NCBI GenBank assembly: GCA_966249405.1
Contig: CBINDO010000004.1
Location: 1-64,000 of the forward strand
Source: SZUA-265 sp966249405
GTDB taxonomy: Bacteria > Myxococcota_A > Polyangia > Polyangiales > Polyangiaceae
DNA: 64,000 nucleotides
Direction of reading: 5' to 3'
Made by a program: the position numbers and the translations under genes. Each line of letters begins with the position of its first letter. The stretch's first letter is position 1. Below the pieces are notes generated by a model. The model saw only the letters and a list, made by a program, of their open reading frames with translations. It had not been told where the DNA came from and did no database searches. This document shows positions 51,217-60,800 of this stretch, piece after piece.

Positions 51217-51906
51217 ATGCCCGAGTTCGTCTGCAGCACCTGCCAAACCACGTTTTCCGTTCCTCAAGCCGCCCTCGACCGTTACCCCGGCTGGACGCCA
51301 AAGGAGTGTCGAAAGTGCAAAGAGGCCCGCACAGGGGAAGCGACTCCCAGCGGCGGCGGGACCAAGCGCCCTCGCAGCGCTGGCAACGGCACGGCGTCTC
51401 CACGCCGTGGCGGTGAGACGCGTGAGGAAAACCTGACCGTGGCGGAAGTGCTCGCCAAATATTCGGGTGGCCCACAGTCGGGCGTCTTCACCGACGGCGC
51501 CTCACATCCCAACCCCGGCCCCGGCGGTTGGGGCGCCGTGTATGTCCTCGATGGACAAGTCCTCAAACAGGCGTTTGGTCACGAACCCAACACGACCAAC
51601 AATCGGATGGAGCTGATGGCGCTCATCCAGGGGTTCGATCTCGTACCCGCCGGCGTCGCGTGCGACGTTTGGACTGACAGCCAGCTCTGCGTCAAAACGA
51701 TCAACGAGTGGGCCGCGGGCTGGAAGAAGAATGGGTGGAAGCGCAAGACCGGCGAGATCAAAAACCTAGAGCTCGTTCAAGAGCTCTATGCCAAACACCT
51801 CGCGCGCCCCGAGCTCAAGTTGCGGTGGATCGCTGCGCACTCCGGGCATCGTTGGAACGAATACGCAGACGCGCTGTCGACCGCTTATCGCCGCAGCCAA
51901 ACCTGA
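51217..51906 (+). CDS. rnhA: Ribonuclease HI with N-terminal zinc ribbon
   Basis: This 229-residue protein cleaves RNA in RNA-DNA hybrids. The C-terminal RNase HI domain (about 88-225) has the acidic set FTDGAS, NNRMELMAL, WTDSQL and NEYADALS plus the HSGHRW loop. The N-terminal 35 residues contain CSTC and CRKC pairs spaced like a zinc ribbon with FSVPQAALDRYPGWTPKEC between them, then a basic, disordered linker. Classical fused RNase HI proteins carry a hybrid-binding domain instead. It is divergent from flagellin. Confidence 0.9.
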   Translation: MPEFVCSTCQTTFSVPQAALDRYPGWTPKECRKCKEARTGEATPSGGGTKRPRSAGNGTASPRRGGETREENLTVAEVLAKYSGGPQSGVFTDGASHPNPGPGGWGAVYVLDGQVLKQAFGHEPNTTNNRMELMALIQGFDLVPAGVACDVWTDSQLCVKTINEWAAGWKKNGWKRKTGEIKNLELVQELYAKHLARPELKLRWIAAHSGHRWNEYADALSTAYRRSQT

Positions 51907-52092
51907 AGAAAGAACCGCGGTACGCCCGGGAGTCGCGTGTCGGCGCGTGTGCTGAACTCAGTCACGAGTTGCAGGTGAAACGCCTCTCGTGTCTCCCGCT
52001 CCGCGGCGCCTCATAAGCAACCGCGTGGCGGTGCTCGCCTCATAGCGCCGCACACACTGCGTCGTGCCCTCACCCACGTGGCGTACTGGATT

Positions 52093-52161
52093 GAATAGTC
52101 CAAAAAACTATTCGATGTTGGCGGGTTGGCGCCGTTCACAGAATTGACCCAGACTATTCGA
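52093..52161 (+). promoter_or_regulatory. Repeated ACTATTCGA sites upstream of the FHA-GGDEF gene
   Basis: GAATAGT (52093-52099) and ACTATTC (52107-52113) form an inverted repeat around a 7-nt A-rich loop. The half-site recurs as ACTATTCGA at 52153-52161. Three copies within 70 bp suggest a regulator binding site. A TTGACC at 52144 could be part of the promoter. Confidence 0.45.
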
Positions 52162-52179
52162 GCACAAGGGGTACATTCT

Positions 52180-53106
52180 GTGGAACACGATTGGCTAGTG
52201 GATGACGTCGACGAAGAGGCAACGGCCATCTTCAGTGCTCGCGGACTCGGTATCTCCGCCCCGCCTTCGCGACCAACGGTACACGTGCTCGTGCACTTGG
52301 ATGGCACTCATGCGGGCAAGCCGATTCGACTTCCCCCCGACGCCACGTTCACGCTTGGACGTCGCGATGACTGCGATCTGGTGCTCAAGCTCGACGGCGT
52401 GAGCCGCACTCACGCCCGGTTGGTGCCGTCGAACGGTGGTTTCGAGGTCGAAGATCTGGGCTCCGCAAACGGCACGATGGTCGGGTCCGAACCCATCAAA
52501 CGGCGATTGTTGCGCGACGGCGACATCATCCGCGTCGGCCCGAACGTTCGTTTGAAGTATTCGATCACCGACAACTCGGAAGCAGACTTGCTTCACCAAC
52601 TGTGGGAGGCGAGCGTCCGCGACTCACTCACCGGGGCGTTCAATCGCGAATACTTGACCGAGCGTCTGAAGGCCGAAATTGCGTTCGCTCAACGCCACAA
52701 CACCGACACCGCGTTGATCATGTTCGACCTCGACCACTTCAAGAAGGTGAACGACACCTACGGCCACCAAGCGGGCGACGCGGTGCTCATCGAGGTGTGT
52801 CGCGCCGTGATGGCGACGTTGCGAACAGAGGACATCCTGTCGCGCTATGGCGGCGAAGAGTTCGCGATCAGCGCCCGCGGCATCAACATCGCGGCCGCCC
52901 AAACCTTGGCTGAACGACTGCGCCTGAGCACGCAACGCGTGGTGCGCTTCGACCGGCACTTGATCCCGGTGACGACGAGCTTCGGCTGTGCGTCACTCGT
53001 CGAACTGGGCGAAGATCCATCGCCAGCCGGCTTGATCGCAGCCGCGGATCGCCGCCTGTACCTGGCCAAATCCGGTGGTCGCAACCGCGTCGTCTCGACT
53101 GGTTGA
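52180..53106 (+). CDS. FHA-domain diguanylate cyclase
   Basis: This protein of about 308 residues has an N-terminal FHA domain (FTLGRRDDCDLVL, VSRTHARL, DLGSANGTMVG) that binds phosphothreonine peptides, and a C-terminal GGDEF-type cyclase with active motif GGEEF at 224-228. The I-site RTED lies five residues before it. It therefore probably makes c-di-GMP in response to Ser/Thr kinase signalling, such as kinases like the one at 1764-3188. The GTG at 52180 with AAGGGG 8 nt upstream is preferred over the TTG at 52126. Confidence 0.9.
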   Translation: MEHDWLVDDVDEEATAIFSARGLGISAPPSRPTVHVLVHLDGTHAGKPIRLPPDATFTLGRRDDCDLVLKLDGVSRTHARLVPSNGGFEVEDLGSANGTMVGSEPIKRRLLRDGDIIRVGPNVRLKYSITDNSEADLLHQLWEASVRDSLTGAFNREYLTERLKAEIAFAQRHNTDTALIMFDLDHFKKVNDTYGHQAGDAVLIEVCRAVMATLRTEDILSRYGGEEFAISARGINIAAAQTLAERLRLSTQRVVRFDRHLIPVTTSFGCASLVELGEDPSPAGLIAAADRRLYLAKSGGRNRVVSTG

Positions 53107-53160
53107 TTCCAAAGCACCGCGCCGCGCAGAGCGCTGCGGTGACGCTGACCGTGCTTCGGC

Positions 53161-53727
53161 TCAGCCCTTTGCCGACCGCTGCACCATGCCGCGATAGGCC
53201 TTCTCCGAGAGTGTCGGCTCGCCGCGCGTCCAAGCCACGATGGCCAGTGCCAGCTCGGCGTCCCACACGACGCTGCGCCGAAGTTGTAGGAACTCGGTGT
53301 ATTGCTCGTCCACGATGCCATCCAACACCTCGAGCAGGTGCATGCGCTCGAAGAACCGCTCGTCGCTGTCGTTGGCCGTCAACATCGGCAGTTTGACGCC
53401 GGTCTTGGCGAGTGAGTCCGCCTCGAAGACGAACGAAAAATCCTGCGAGTCCAGCGTTACGCAGACGCGCGCCTTGACCGGCAGCCAGCCGTGTTGAAGC
53501 GCGAGCTTGGCCTCGACCCGAGCGGCGGGCGCGACACCCTTGAAAGCGATGCGCTCGGTTGGTTCGTACATGTAACGCATGCCGAGCTGTGAATCGAGCC
53601 ACAGCTCGAAAGGTGAGCCGTCGGCACGACTGAACTCGGCTTCGTGAAGTTCGGACTTGAACCACAACCAGACCAAGAATTCGCGCCCTAAAAAGCGCGT
53701 GTTTTCGACGCGTTCGAGAAGATCCAT
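53161..53727 (-). CDS. RdgC-associated protein
   Basis: This 188-residue protein starts MDLLERVENTRFLGREFLVWLWFKSE. That opening recalls a segment of larger RdgC-like proteins, and the gene follows the RdgC-like gene after 19 bp on the same strand. It may be the separated C-terminal part of an RdgC-type protein, working with its upstream partner in DNA binding. I see no nuclease or ATPase motif. The open frame continues to 53961 but the added region overlaps rdgC and is not protein-like. Confidence 0.6.
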   Translation of the reverse strand: MDLLERVENTRFLGREFLVWLWFKSELHEAEFSRADGSPFELWLDSQLGMRYMYEPTERIAFKGVAPAARVEAKLALQHGWLPVKARVCVTLDSQDFSFVFEADSLAKTGVKLPMLTANDSDERFFERMHLLEVLDGIVDEQYTEFLQLRRSVVWDAELALAIVAWTRGEPTLSEKAYRGMVQRSAKG

Positions 53728-53746
53728 GATTCGATGCCGGTCGACC

Positions 53747-54391
53747 TCAGGTCGACGCCTCCTCGTTGCGGGCAGGGAGCTCCGAGGCGAAAAGCGTTTG
53801 CTCGAGGTCGCACAACTGCTCGGCGTGTTTGGTGCCGATGATCTTGTCCGCGACGGTGTACGGACTGGCTTCGCGCAGGGTGAGAGAAAAGGTGCGTTCG
53901 AACAAGACGCACAGATCGTCGATGGTCCGAGTCGCGCGGCACCAGAACAACACCTCGGCACGGTTGAGATCCCAACACACGTCGAAGACGCGCATGCTGG
54001 GGATCACCTTCTTGCGCAACTTGCGGTTGACCCGGAATTTGATCTCGTCCTTGTCGCGCTTCGAGAGCTTGTCTTTACCGGTGCGCGAAAGATGCTCAGC
54101 CGCTGCCTCGGCGAACTGAGCCTTGAACAAGGGTCGCGGGATGCGCCAGCGATCGACACGTAAACCCAGTACAATGAATGAATTGAGGAATACCTGCTGG
54201 TGAGCCAACTCCAAATCCAAGCCGTTGCCCGCGACACACCAGCCCGAAGTCTCTTCCTCCTCGCCGTCGACCGTGAGCTCGGTGAAGCGTCGAAGATGAA
54301 TGTTCTTCATGAAAGCCTGAGAGACTTGCTTCGGCAATTCTCCTTCCACGAAGAACTTGGTCACGCTGATTGAACCGTTGAAAACACCCAT
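53747..54391 (-). CDS. rdgC: RdgC-like recombination-associated protein
   Basis: This 214-residue protein resembles the N-terminal half of RdgC: GSISVTKFFVEGELPKQVSQAF, FIVLGLRVDRWRIPRPLFKAQF, a Lys-rich helix (KDKLSKRDKDEIKFRVNRKLRKK) and MRVFDVCWDLNRAEVLFWCRA, the strand pattern of the central RdgC ring. RdgC forms a ring around DNA and counteracts RecA loading. It is shorter than the 303-residue Escherichia coli protein, and the following gene may supply the rest. It is divergent from recC. Confidence 0.6.
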   Translation of the reverse strand: MGVFNGSISVTKFFVEGELPKQVSQAFMKNIHLRRFTELTVDGEEEETSGWCVAGNGLDLELAHQQVFLNSFIVLGLRVDRWRIPRPLFKAQFAEAAAEHLSRTGKDKLSKRDKDEIKFRVNRKLRKKVIPSMRVFDVCWDLNRAEVLFWCRATRTIDDLCVLFERTFSLTLREASPYTVADKIIGTKHAEQLCDLEQTLFASELPARNEEAST

Positions 54392-54583
54392 AGATTCAGT
54401 CTCGACTTGGCCGATGAGGCAAAGGCGCGCGGTGAGTAGCCAATCGCCCTCGCTCGGTCAACGCGCACGCCATGTCGCGTCCTGAGCGACGGGCCGAGCT
54501 ACGCGCTTCCAGCGTGGCCAACGGACATTTACGGTCACCCCATCCGCGCTGCCAGTCGACCAGGAATCGTGTAGGGTACGCAC

Positions 54584-57500
54584 GTGACTGTCGAGCAGCT
54601 ACACGTCCACCGCAGCAACCGCGTCGAGCGCCTCGTGGATGCGCTGTTCGACGAGGTCAACAAGCCGCTGAGCTCACCGTTTCGCAAGGAGCTGCTCGTG
54701 GTTCAGGGTCAAGGTATGGCGACCTGGCTCAACATGGAGCTGAGCCGCCGCGCCGGGGTGTGGGCCAACACCGAATACCTCTACCCCAAACACTTCATCG
54801 AGCGCATTTTCGACGCGGTCACGAGCCCTGCAGCTGGGCCCAAGGTGACGACCGAACAGTATTCGCCGGAATCGTTGACCTGGACGGTGGCAGCCCGACT
54901 GACGGCGCACCTCGACGATCCCGCGTTCGAGTCGTTGCGCAACTACGTCGGTGTGCCGGTCGACGAGGAGCGTTTGTTCTCGCTGAGCGCCAAGATCGCC
55001 GAAACGTTCGACGAGTACCTCACGTTCCGACCAGAGTTGGTCCGCTTGTGGGGAAAAGGAGAGGCGATGTTCGCCGAGCCGCAACTCGATCTCTTTCAGC
55101 AATCGCCGTCCGCGGACCCCGCCATCTGGCAACGACGACTCTGGCGAGACATAGAGTCCGTGCTCGGCCCGCAACACACCGCGGCGCTCGAGAAGAAGTA
55201 CCTCGCCAGTCTGTCTCGCCGCAAGCACGCTCAGGGTTTACCGGAGCGAGTCTCGGTGTTTGGACTCTCGACGTTACCGCCGATGTACATCCGCGCGCTA
55301 GCGGCGCTCGGCAAGCTGATCCCGGTACACCTCTACTTGCAGAGCCCGACTCGGGAGTACTTCGGAGACGTGCTGATCGACCGCAAGCAGCGGGACGACA
55401 ACCAAGACGGCAACCGTCTCGTACGGTCGCTGGGCACGCTCGCCGCGGAGTTCAATCAAGTGATTACCGAGAGCTGCGAGGCACAAGGCGTGGCAGAGGT
55501 AGATCACCACCACTACGAGGCCGCGGAGCCCGCGTCCCTCCTTCACCACGTGCAGCGTGATCTGCTCGAGTTCACGGAGCGGGTCGACCCCGGGCTCCGC
55601 GCAGACGGCTCGATCGTCGTGCATTCGTGTCACAGCCCGATCCGAGAGGTGGAAGTATTGCACGACCAGATCCTGCATTTGGTGCATACGGAAGGTTACC
55701 GCCCCCAGGACATCCTGGTGCTGTTGCCGGACGTCGAGGCCTACGCACCGCTGCTGGACGCCGTGTTTCGACGTGACGACGACCGGTTTCTCCCGTATCG
55801 GATAGCGGACCGCCAAGCCGACGCGGAATCGGCGGTCGTCAAGGCGTTCTTGCGTATCCTGGATCTCGTCTCGGAACGCGTGACTTCCGCGCAGGTGATG
55901 GACGTCCTCTCACTGCCGCCGGTTCGCAGGCAGTTCGGCCTGGAAGCGGCTGACTTGCCCACCATCACCGAATGGCTGGTCCAGTCCCACGTGACGTGGG
56001 GTATCGACGAAGCACACCGCAACCGCGAGGTGGGGGACGTGGCCGGCAACACCACCTGGCAAGCGGGACTGGATCGCTTGCTGTTGGGTTACGCCGTGGA
56101 CACGTTGGGTGAGCAACTCGTGGCGGGCATCTTCCCCTATGAACACATAGAGGGGAAGAGCGCGCTGTTGCTCGGTAACTTTCGGCGATTCGCTTCGGTG
56201 TTGTTCAAGCACGTCGAAGCGCTTGCCGAGCCGCGCCCGCCGGCGGCTTGGCAGTCGAGCTTGGCTGCAGTCATCGACGAGCTACTTTCCATCTCCAAAG
56301 AGGAGTACTGGCAAAAGCAGTGGCTCGTCGAGGCGTTGGATTCTCTCGCTACCCTTTCTGAACGGGCCGGGTACGTGGACTCGGTAGGTGTGCCGGTCGT
56401 CAGGCGGCTACTCTACCAACGTTTGGAGCGGCAAGGCGCTGCGCGTGGCTTCTTGGCCGGTGGCATCACCATGAGCGCGCTCATCCCTATGCGCAGCATT
56501 CCGTTCGAAGTGATCTGCGTGATGGGCATGAACGACGGCGCGTTCCCTCGCGACGCCCACCGGACGGACTTCAACCTTCTCGAGCACGGGGACGACAAAC
56601 GCCGCTATGGTGACCCGAACCGACGGCTCGAGGACCGCTATCTGTTCCTCGAAGCGCTGGCCTCTGCGCGCTCCAAGTTCATGGTGACCTACGTCGGGCA
56701 AAGCGTCAGAGACAACAGCGTCCGCTCGCCATCCGTGGTGGTCATGGAATTGCTCGAAGCCGTCCGTGCTTGCTCCGCGAGCCCCAACCTCGCCGAAGGG
56801 TTACTGGTGCGACACCCGCTCCAGCCGTTCAGCCCCCGATATTTCGACAACGGAAGCGCACACCTCTTCTCGTACGCTCGCGAGTTCGTCCCCAACTTCG
56901 ACGACCCGGTTTCGAAGGACCGGGACTTCTTGACCGCACCGCTCGTTGCTGCCGAGACCGCGGAGGTGTTGCCGCTGAGTGAACTTCTGTTCTTCTTTCG
57001 GGCGCCCACCAGGTATTTGCTGGAGCGACGCCTCAAGGTGCGCTTCCAAGAGCAACTGGTGACCCTGGAAGAGCACGACTCCACCGAGCTCGATCCACTC
57101 GAAGCGTACCAGGTCGGCGCGCCGCTCCTCGATCAGCTGCGGCGCGGCATTCCCGCGGACGCCTCGATGGAAATAGCGCGAGCTCGAGGCGCCTTACCCG
57201 CGGGTCAGCTCGGAAAGTACGAGTTCCATCAGCTCGAGTACACGGCCCTTTCCCTCGCGGAGATCGCTAGCACGTTGGTCGGATCCGGTTCACCATCGCA
57301 AGTGCCGATCTCAGTCACCTGCGGTGGTCGTCACGTCGAGGGAACCGTCACCGACGTTTTCTCGAACCAGCGCGTTCACATCCAGTTTGCACGTGTCACC
57401 GGGCGAGGCGTACTGCGGACCTGGATAGAACACCTGCTGCTCGCAGTGGAACGCGCCGAATTCCGCGCCGATGGCGTTAGTTGGTTGGTGGGTCGCGAGG

Positions 57501-57880
57501 GACAAGGCGACAAGCCCGTGGTGTTGCGGTACGCACCGGTAGCAGAGCCGGCCGTCCTGCTTTCGGACTTGCTCGCGGTGTTCGAGCACGGCTGCCGTAG
57601 CGCGATCCCGCTGTTTCCAGACCTCGCTCACGATTTCACGGCCTCCAAGGATCAGCAACTCAACAACACGTTGATCCGGGGCTGGGAAGAGCTCCTGGGT
57701 CGCGATGCAACGGTCGCGCGCGTGTTCGGGAGGGACTCCAGGCTGCGGCTCGACGAGCCGATGCTCGCGACGCGGGACCCCGACTACCCGACGTTCCGAG
57801 ACTTGTCTCGCCGCGTATTCGGTCCTCTGCTTTCACACCTTTCGAACTTGGGCGCGAGTGTCGACGATGAAGCCGTTTGA
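54584..57880 (+). CDS. recC: Exodeoxyribonuclease V gamma subunit
   Basis: This 1098-residue Chi-recognition subunit of the RecBCD helicase-nuclease starts at a GTG (54584). The N-terminus VHRSNRVERLVDALFDEVNKPLSSPF and NPxx-type motif WLNMELSRRAGVWANTEYLYPK match RecC. The later part has DILVLLPDVEAYAPLLDAVF and GMNDGAFPR, and a dead PD-(D/E)XK-like C-terminal domain. It overlaps recB by 14 bp, so the subunits are coupled. Confidence 0.95.
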   Translation: MTVEQLHVHRSNRVERLVDALFDEVNKPLSSPFRKELLVVQGQGMATWLNMELSRRAGVWANTEYLYPKHFIERIFDAVTSPAAGPKVTTEQYSPESLTWTVAARLTAHLDDPAFESLRNYVGVPVDEERLFSLSAKIAETFDEYLTFRPELVRLWGKGEAMFAEPQLDLFQQSPSADPAIWQRRLWRDIESVLGPQHTAALEKKYLASLSRRKHAQGLPERVSVFGLSTLPPMYIRALAALGKLIPVHLYLQSPTREYFGDVLIDRKQRDDNQDGNRLVRSLGTLAAEFNQVITESCEAQGVAEVDHHHYEAAEPASLLHHVQRDLLEFTERVDPGLRADGSIVVHSCHSPIREVEVLHDQILHLVHTEGYRPQDILVLLPDVEAYAPLLDAVFRRDDDRFLPYRIADRQADAESAVVKAFLRILDLVSERVTSAQVMDVLSLPPVRRQFGLEAADLPTITEWLVQSHVTWGIDEAHRNREVGDVAGNTTWQAGLDRLLLGYAVDTLGEQLVAGIFPYEHIEGKSALLLGNFRRFASVLFKHVEALAEPRPPAAWQSSLAAVIDELLSISKEEYWQKQWLVEALDSLATLSERAGYVDSVGVPVVRRLLYQRLERQGAARGFLAGGITMSALIPMRSIPFEVICVMGMNDGAFPRDAHRTDFNLLEHGDDKRRYGDPNRRLEDRYLFLEALASARSKFMVTYVGQSVRDNSVRSPSVVVMELLEAVRACSASPNLAEGLLVRHPLQPFSPRYFDNGSAHLFSYAREFVPNFDDPVSKDRDFLTAPLVAAETAEVLPLSELLFFFRAPTRYLLERRLKVRFQEQLVTLEEHDSTELDPLEAYQVGAPLLDQLRRGIPADASMEIARARGALPAGQLGKYEFHQLEYTALSLAEIASTLVGSGSPSQVPISVTCGGRHVEGTVTDVFSNQRVHIQFARVTGRGVLRTWIEHLLLAVERAEFRADGVSWLVGREGQGDKPVVLRYAPVAEPAVLLSDLLAVFEHGCRSAIPLFPDLAHDFTASKDQQLNNTLIRGWEELLGRDATVARVFGRDSRLRLDEPMLATRDPDYPTFRDLSRRVFGPLLSHLSNLGASVDDEAV

Positions 57881-60800
57881 AGCCTTGAGTGTCCCTTTGG
57901 AGGGGGTCAGCCTGGTCGAGGCCAGCGCGGGCACTGGCAAGACGTACGCCATCAGCACGCTCGTGGTGCGACTGTTACTCGAACGTGGCCTGCAGATTGG
58001 GCAAATCCTGGTCGTGACCTTCACGGAGGCAGCGACCGCCGAGCTCCGCGATCGCGTGCGCCGGCGCTTGCAAGAGGCCGTCACCGTCTGCGACGTGCTG
58101 TCGAACGACGAAGACCCTTCGAACTGCGATCCCACGCTACTCTCGCTCGTATCGAAGCAAAGCCACGTCGCCTTGGCGCGGAACAATCTCGCTGCCGCGC
58201 TGCTGCAATTCGACAGCGCACCGATCTTCACGATCCACGGTTTCTGTCAACGCGTGTTGCGCGAGAACGCGTTCGCGACGCGCGTCCCATTCGAAGCGGA
58301 GCTGCTGCAAGACATTCGTCCCTTGGTCGAGGAAGCGCTCACCGATTACTGGCTGTCGACGTTCGGCCGCGCGCCCCTCCCGCTGATCGCCGAGTTCGAC
58401 AAAGGGTCCAAAAACCGAGGCCGGTTTACTCCGGAGACGCGGGATCTCGAGAACCTCTCGAACCTGGTGGCGCAAGCTTCGCACCTGCACGTAATTCCCG
58501 AAGCGGTGGGCGGCGCGGCTGAGATCGCCGAACGCCGCGTGCGAGAGTTGTTCGAGGAGGCGCGCCGTCACTTCGACGCGCCTGTATTGAACACTCTGCT
58601 CAAGCCCATCTATCCCCGAGACGACCACCGCGCCGGCCGTGAAGCGGCCATGACCGCGTACTTCAAGAAACCCTTCGGCGCAGAACCGCTGCCCGACAAG
58701 TGCAAGTACTTCGATCCCAGCGAATGGAAGCTGAAGAAAGGTCTGGTACCTCCGGCTCACCCATTCTTCGACGCCGTACATCGCTTGCGTCAAGCCTGTG
58801 CGGAGCTGCAAGCTCGAGTCGACGAACACGCACTTCGTGTCAAACAAGAGCTCGTCCGCTACTTGCAACGCGAGGTTGCGCGGCGCAAGAGCCGACGTGG
58901 CGTACTGTCTTTCGACGACTTGCTCCAGAACGTAGCCGCAGCGCTGCGCGGCGCGACGGGACCGCGCCTGGCGAACACCATCCGCGGCAAGTATCACGCG
59001 GCCTTGATCGACGAATTCCAGGACACCGATCCGACACAGTATCGCATCTTTGCGACGTTGTTCCTACGCTCTGGCTATTCGAGCGATACCGCGCTCTTTT
59101 TGATCGGCGACCCCAAACAGGCCATCTATTCCTTCCGCGGGGCGGACGTGTTCGCCTATCTCGAAGCGGCCCACGCAGTCGCCGTTGAGCGTCGTTTCAC
59201 GATGGGTACGAACTATCGTTCCGACGAGCAGCTGGTAGCTGCGGTAAACGCTCTGTTCCGCCGTCACCCGCGACCGTTCTTGTACGAATCGATGGACTAC
59301 CCCAACGTTGCCGCGAACCAACGAGGCACGTCCAAGTTACAGCCCCAAGAGGTCGCGCTCGACGTCCGCTTCATCAGGCGACCACCCAACGTCATGGCCG
59401 CGTACTCGCGGCTCGACCTCGAGAAGTTGCTCCCCGAACGTGTCGCCGACCACATCGTGGCACTCTTGAAGTCGCGCACGACTCTAGACGGCAAGCCGGT
59501 GCGCCCCAACGCGATCGCGATTCTGACGCGCACCAACCGCGAAGCGTTCGACTGTCAGCGGGCACTTGCAAACCGTGGCGTGCCCAGTGTCGTGCAGGGT
59601 GATCGAAGCGTGTTCGAACAACCCGAGGCTCAAGAACTCCAGCTGATCCTGGCCGCGGTGGCAGATCCTTCCAACGCGAGTACGATCCGCACCGCGCTCG
59701 CGACGGAGCTGATGGGCATGACCGCCGAAGCGCTGGTGGCGCTGGAGACCGACGAGGATGCCTGGGACGATTGGGTCGAGCGGTTCCGCGAGTACCACTC
59801 GCGATGGCGCGAGGAGGGGTTCGTCCAGATGTTCCGGCAACTGCTGCTCGAGTGCGGCATCACGCAGCGACTGCTCACGTCGAACAATGGTGAGCGGCGG
59901 ATGACGAACGTGTTGCACCTCTCCGAGCTCCTGCACACTCAGGCTCAAGCCGAACACCTCGGCCCCAGCGGCTTGTTGCAGTACCTGGCCGAGCAGCGAC
60001 AGCGCCAGATGACGCCAACCGAGAGCGAACAGGTGCGGCTCGAGAGCGACGAAGACGCCGTCGTCTTGACGACCATTCACAAGAGCAAAGGTCTCGAATA
60101 TCCGATCGTGTTCTGCCCATTCCTGGGCGGCGCCTATTCGTTCTCTACCCCCAAGCATTGGGTTAGCTTCCATGACGAAGAAACGCGAGACCACGTGCTC
60201 GACCTGGGAAGTGACGAGTTCGAGCACCACGTTCAATTGCGCTCGAAAGAAGATCTCTCCGAGGCCTTGCGGTTGCTGTACGTCGCGCTGACCCGGGCTC
60301 GTCATCGGTGTGTCGTCTATTGGGGGGCCATGGGTGACTTTCACAAGTCGGCAATGGCAGAACTCCTCTACGGACCGGAAGCGGACAGCGCCACGCTCAA
60401 GAAGGCCGATGACGAGGCTTTGGCTGCCCCACTTGCGGAGCTTGCCGATCGCCAAGCCGGCGTGCAGCTCACGTTCGAGCCTGCACTCTTGGAACGCTCC
60501 AACACCGCACCACCCACCGAATCTTTCGCGTTCGCGCGTCCGTCGAGCTCTTCGCTGACGGCGCGCGCGGTGAGCGACAGGGTGGCCCACTGGTCACGAA
60601 CGGCAAGCTTCACCGAGCTGACCAAGTTGGCGTCGCACGTTCACTCGAGCGTGCCCGCGACCGACCACGACGAGCTCGTCGCCGAGACGGAGCCAGAGGA
60701 GGAGCTCGCCGTCGCGGCTGAGCGGGTCACGTTGGCGGGCTTTCCCGGCGGCGCCACGACTGGTAACTTCTTTCACGCCCTACTCGAGGACATGGACTTT

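Noticed and set aside
59484..60590. Antisense frames across recB and recD
   Set aside because: The recB and recD frames carry complete helicase motifs; the antisense frames show only composition bias.
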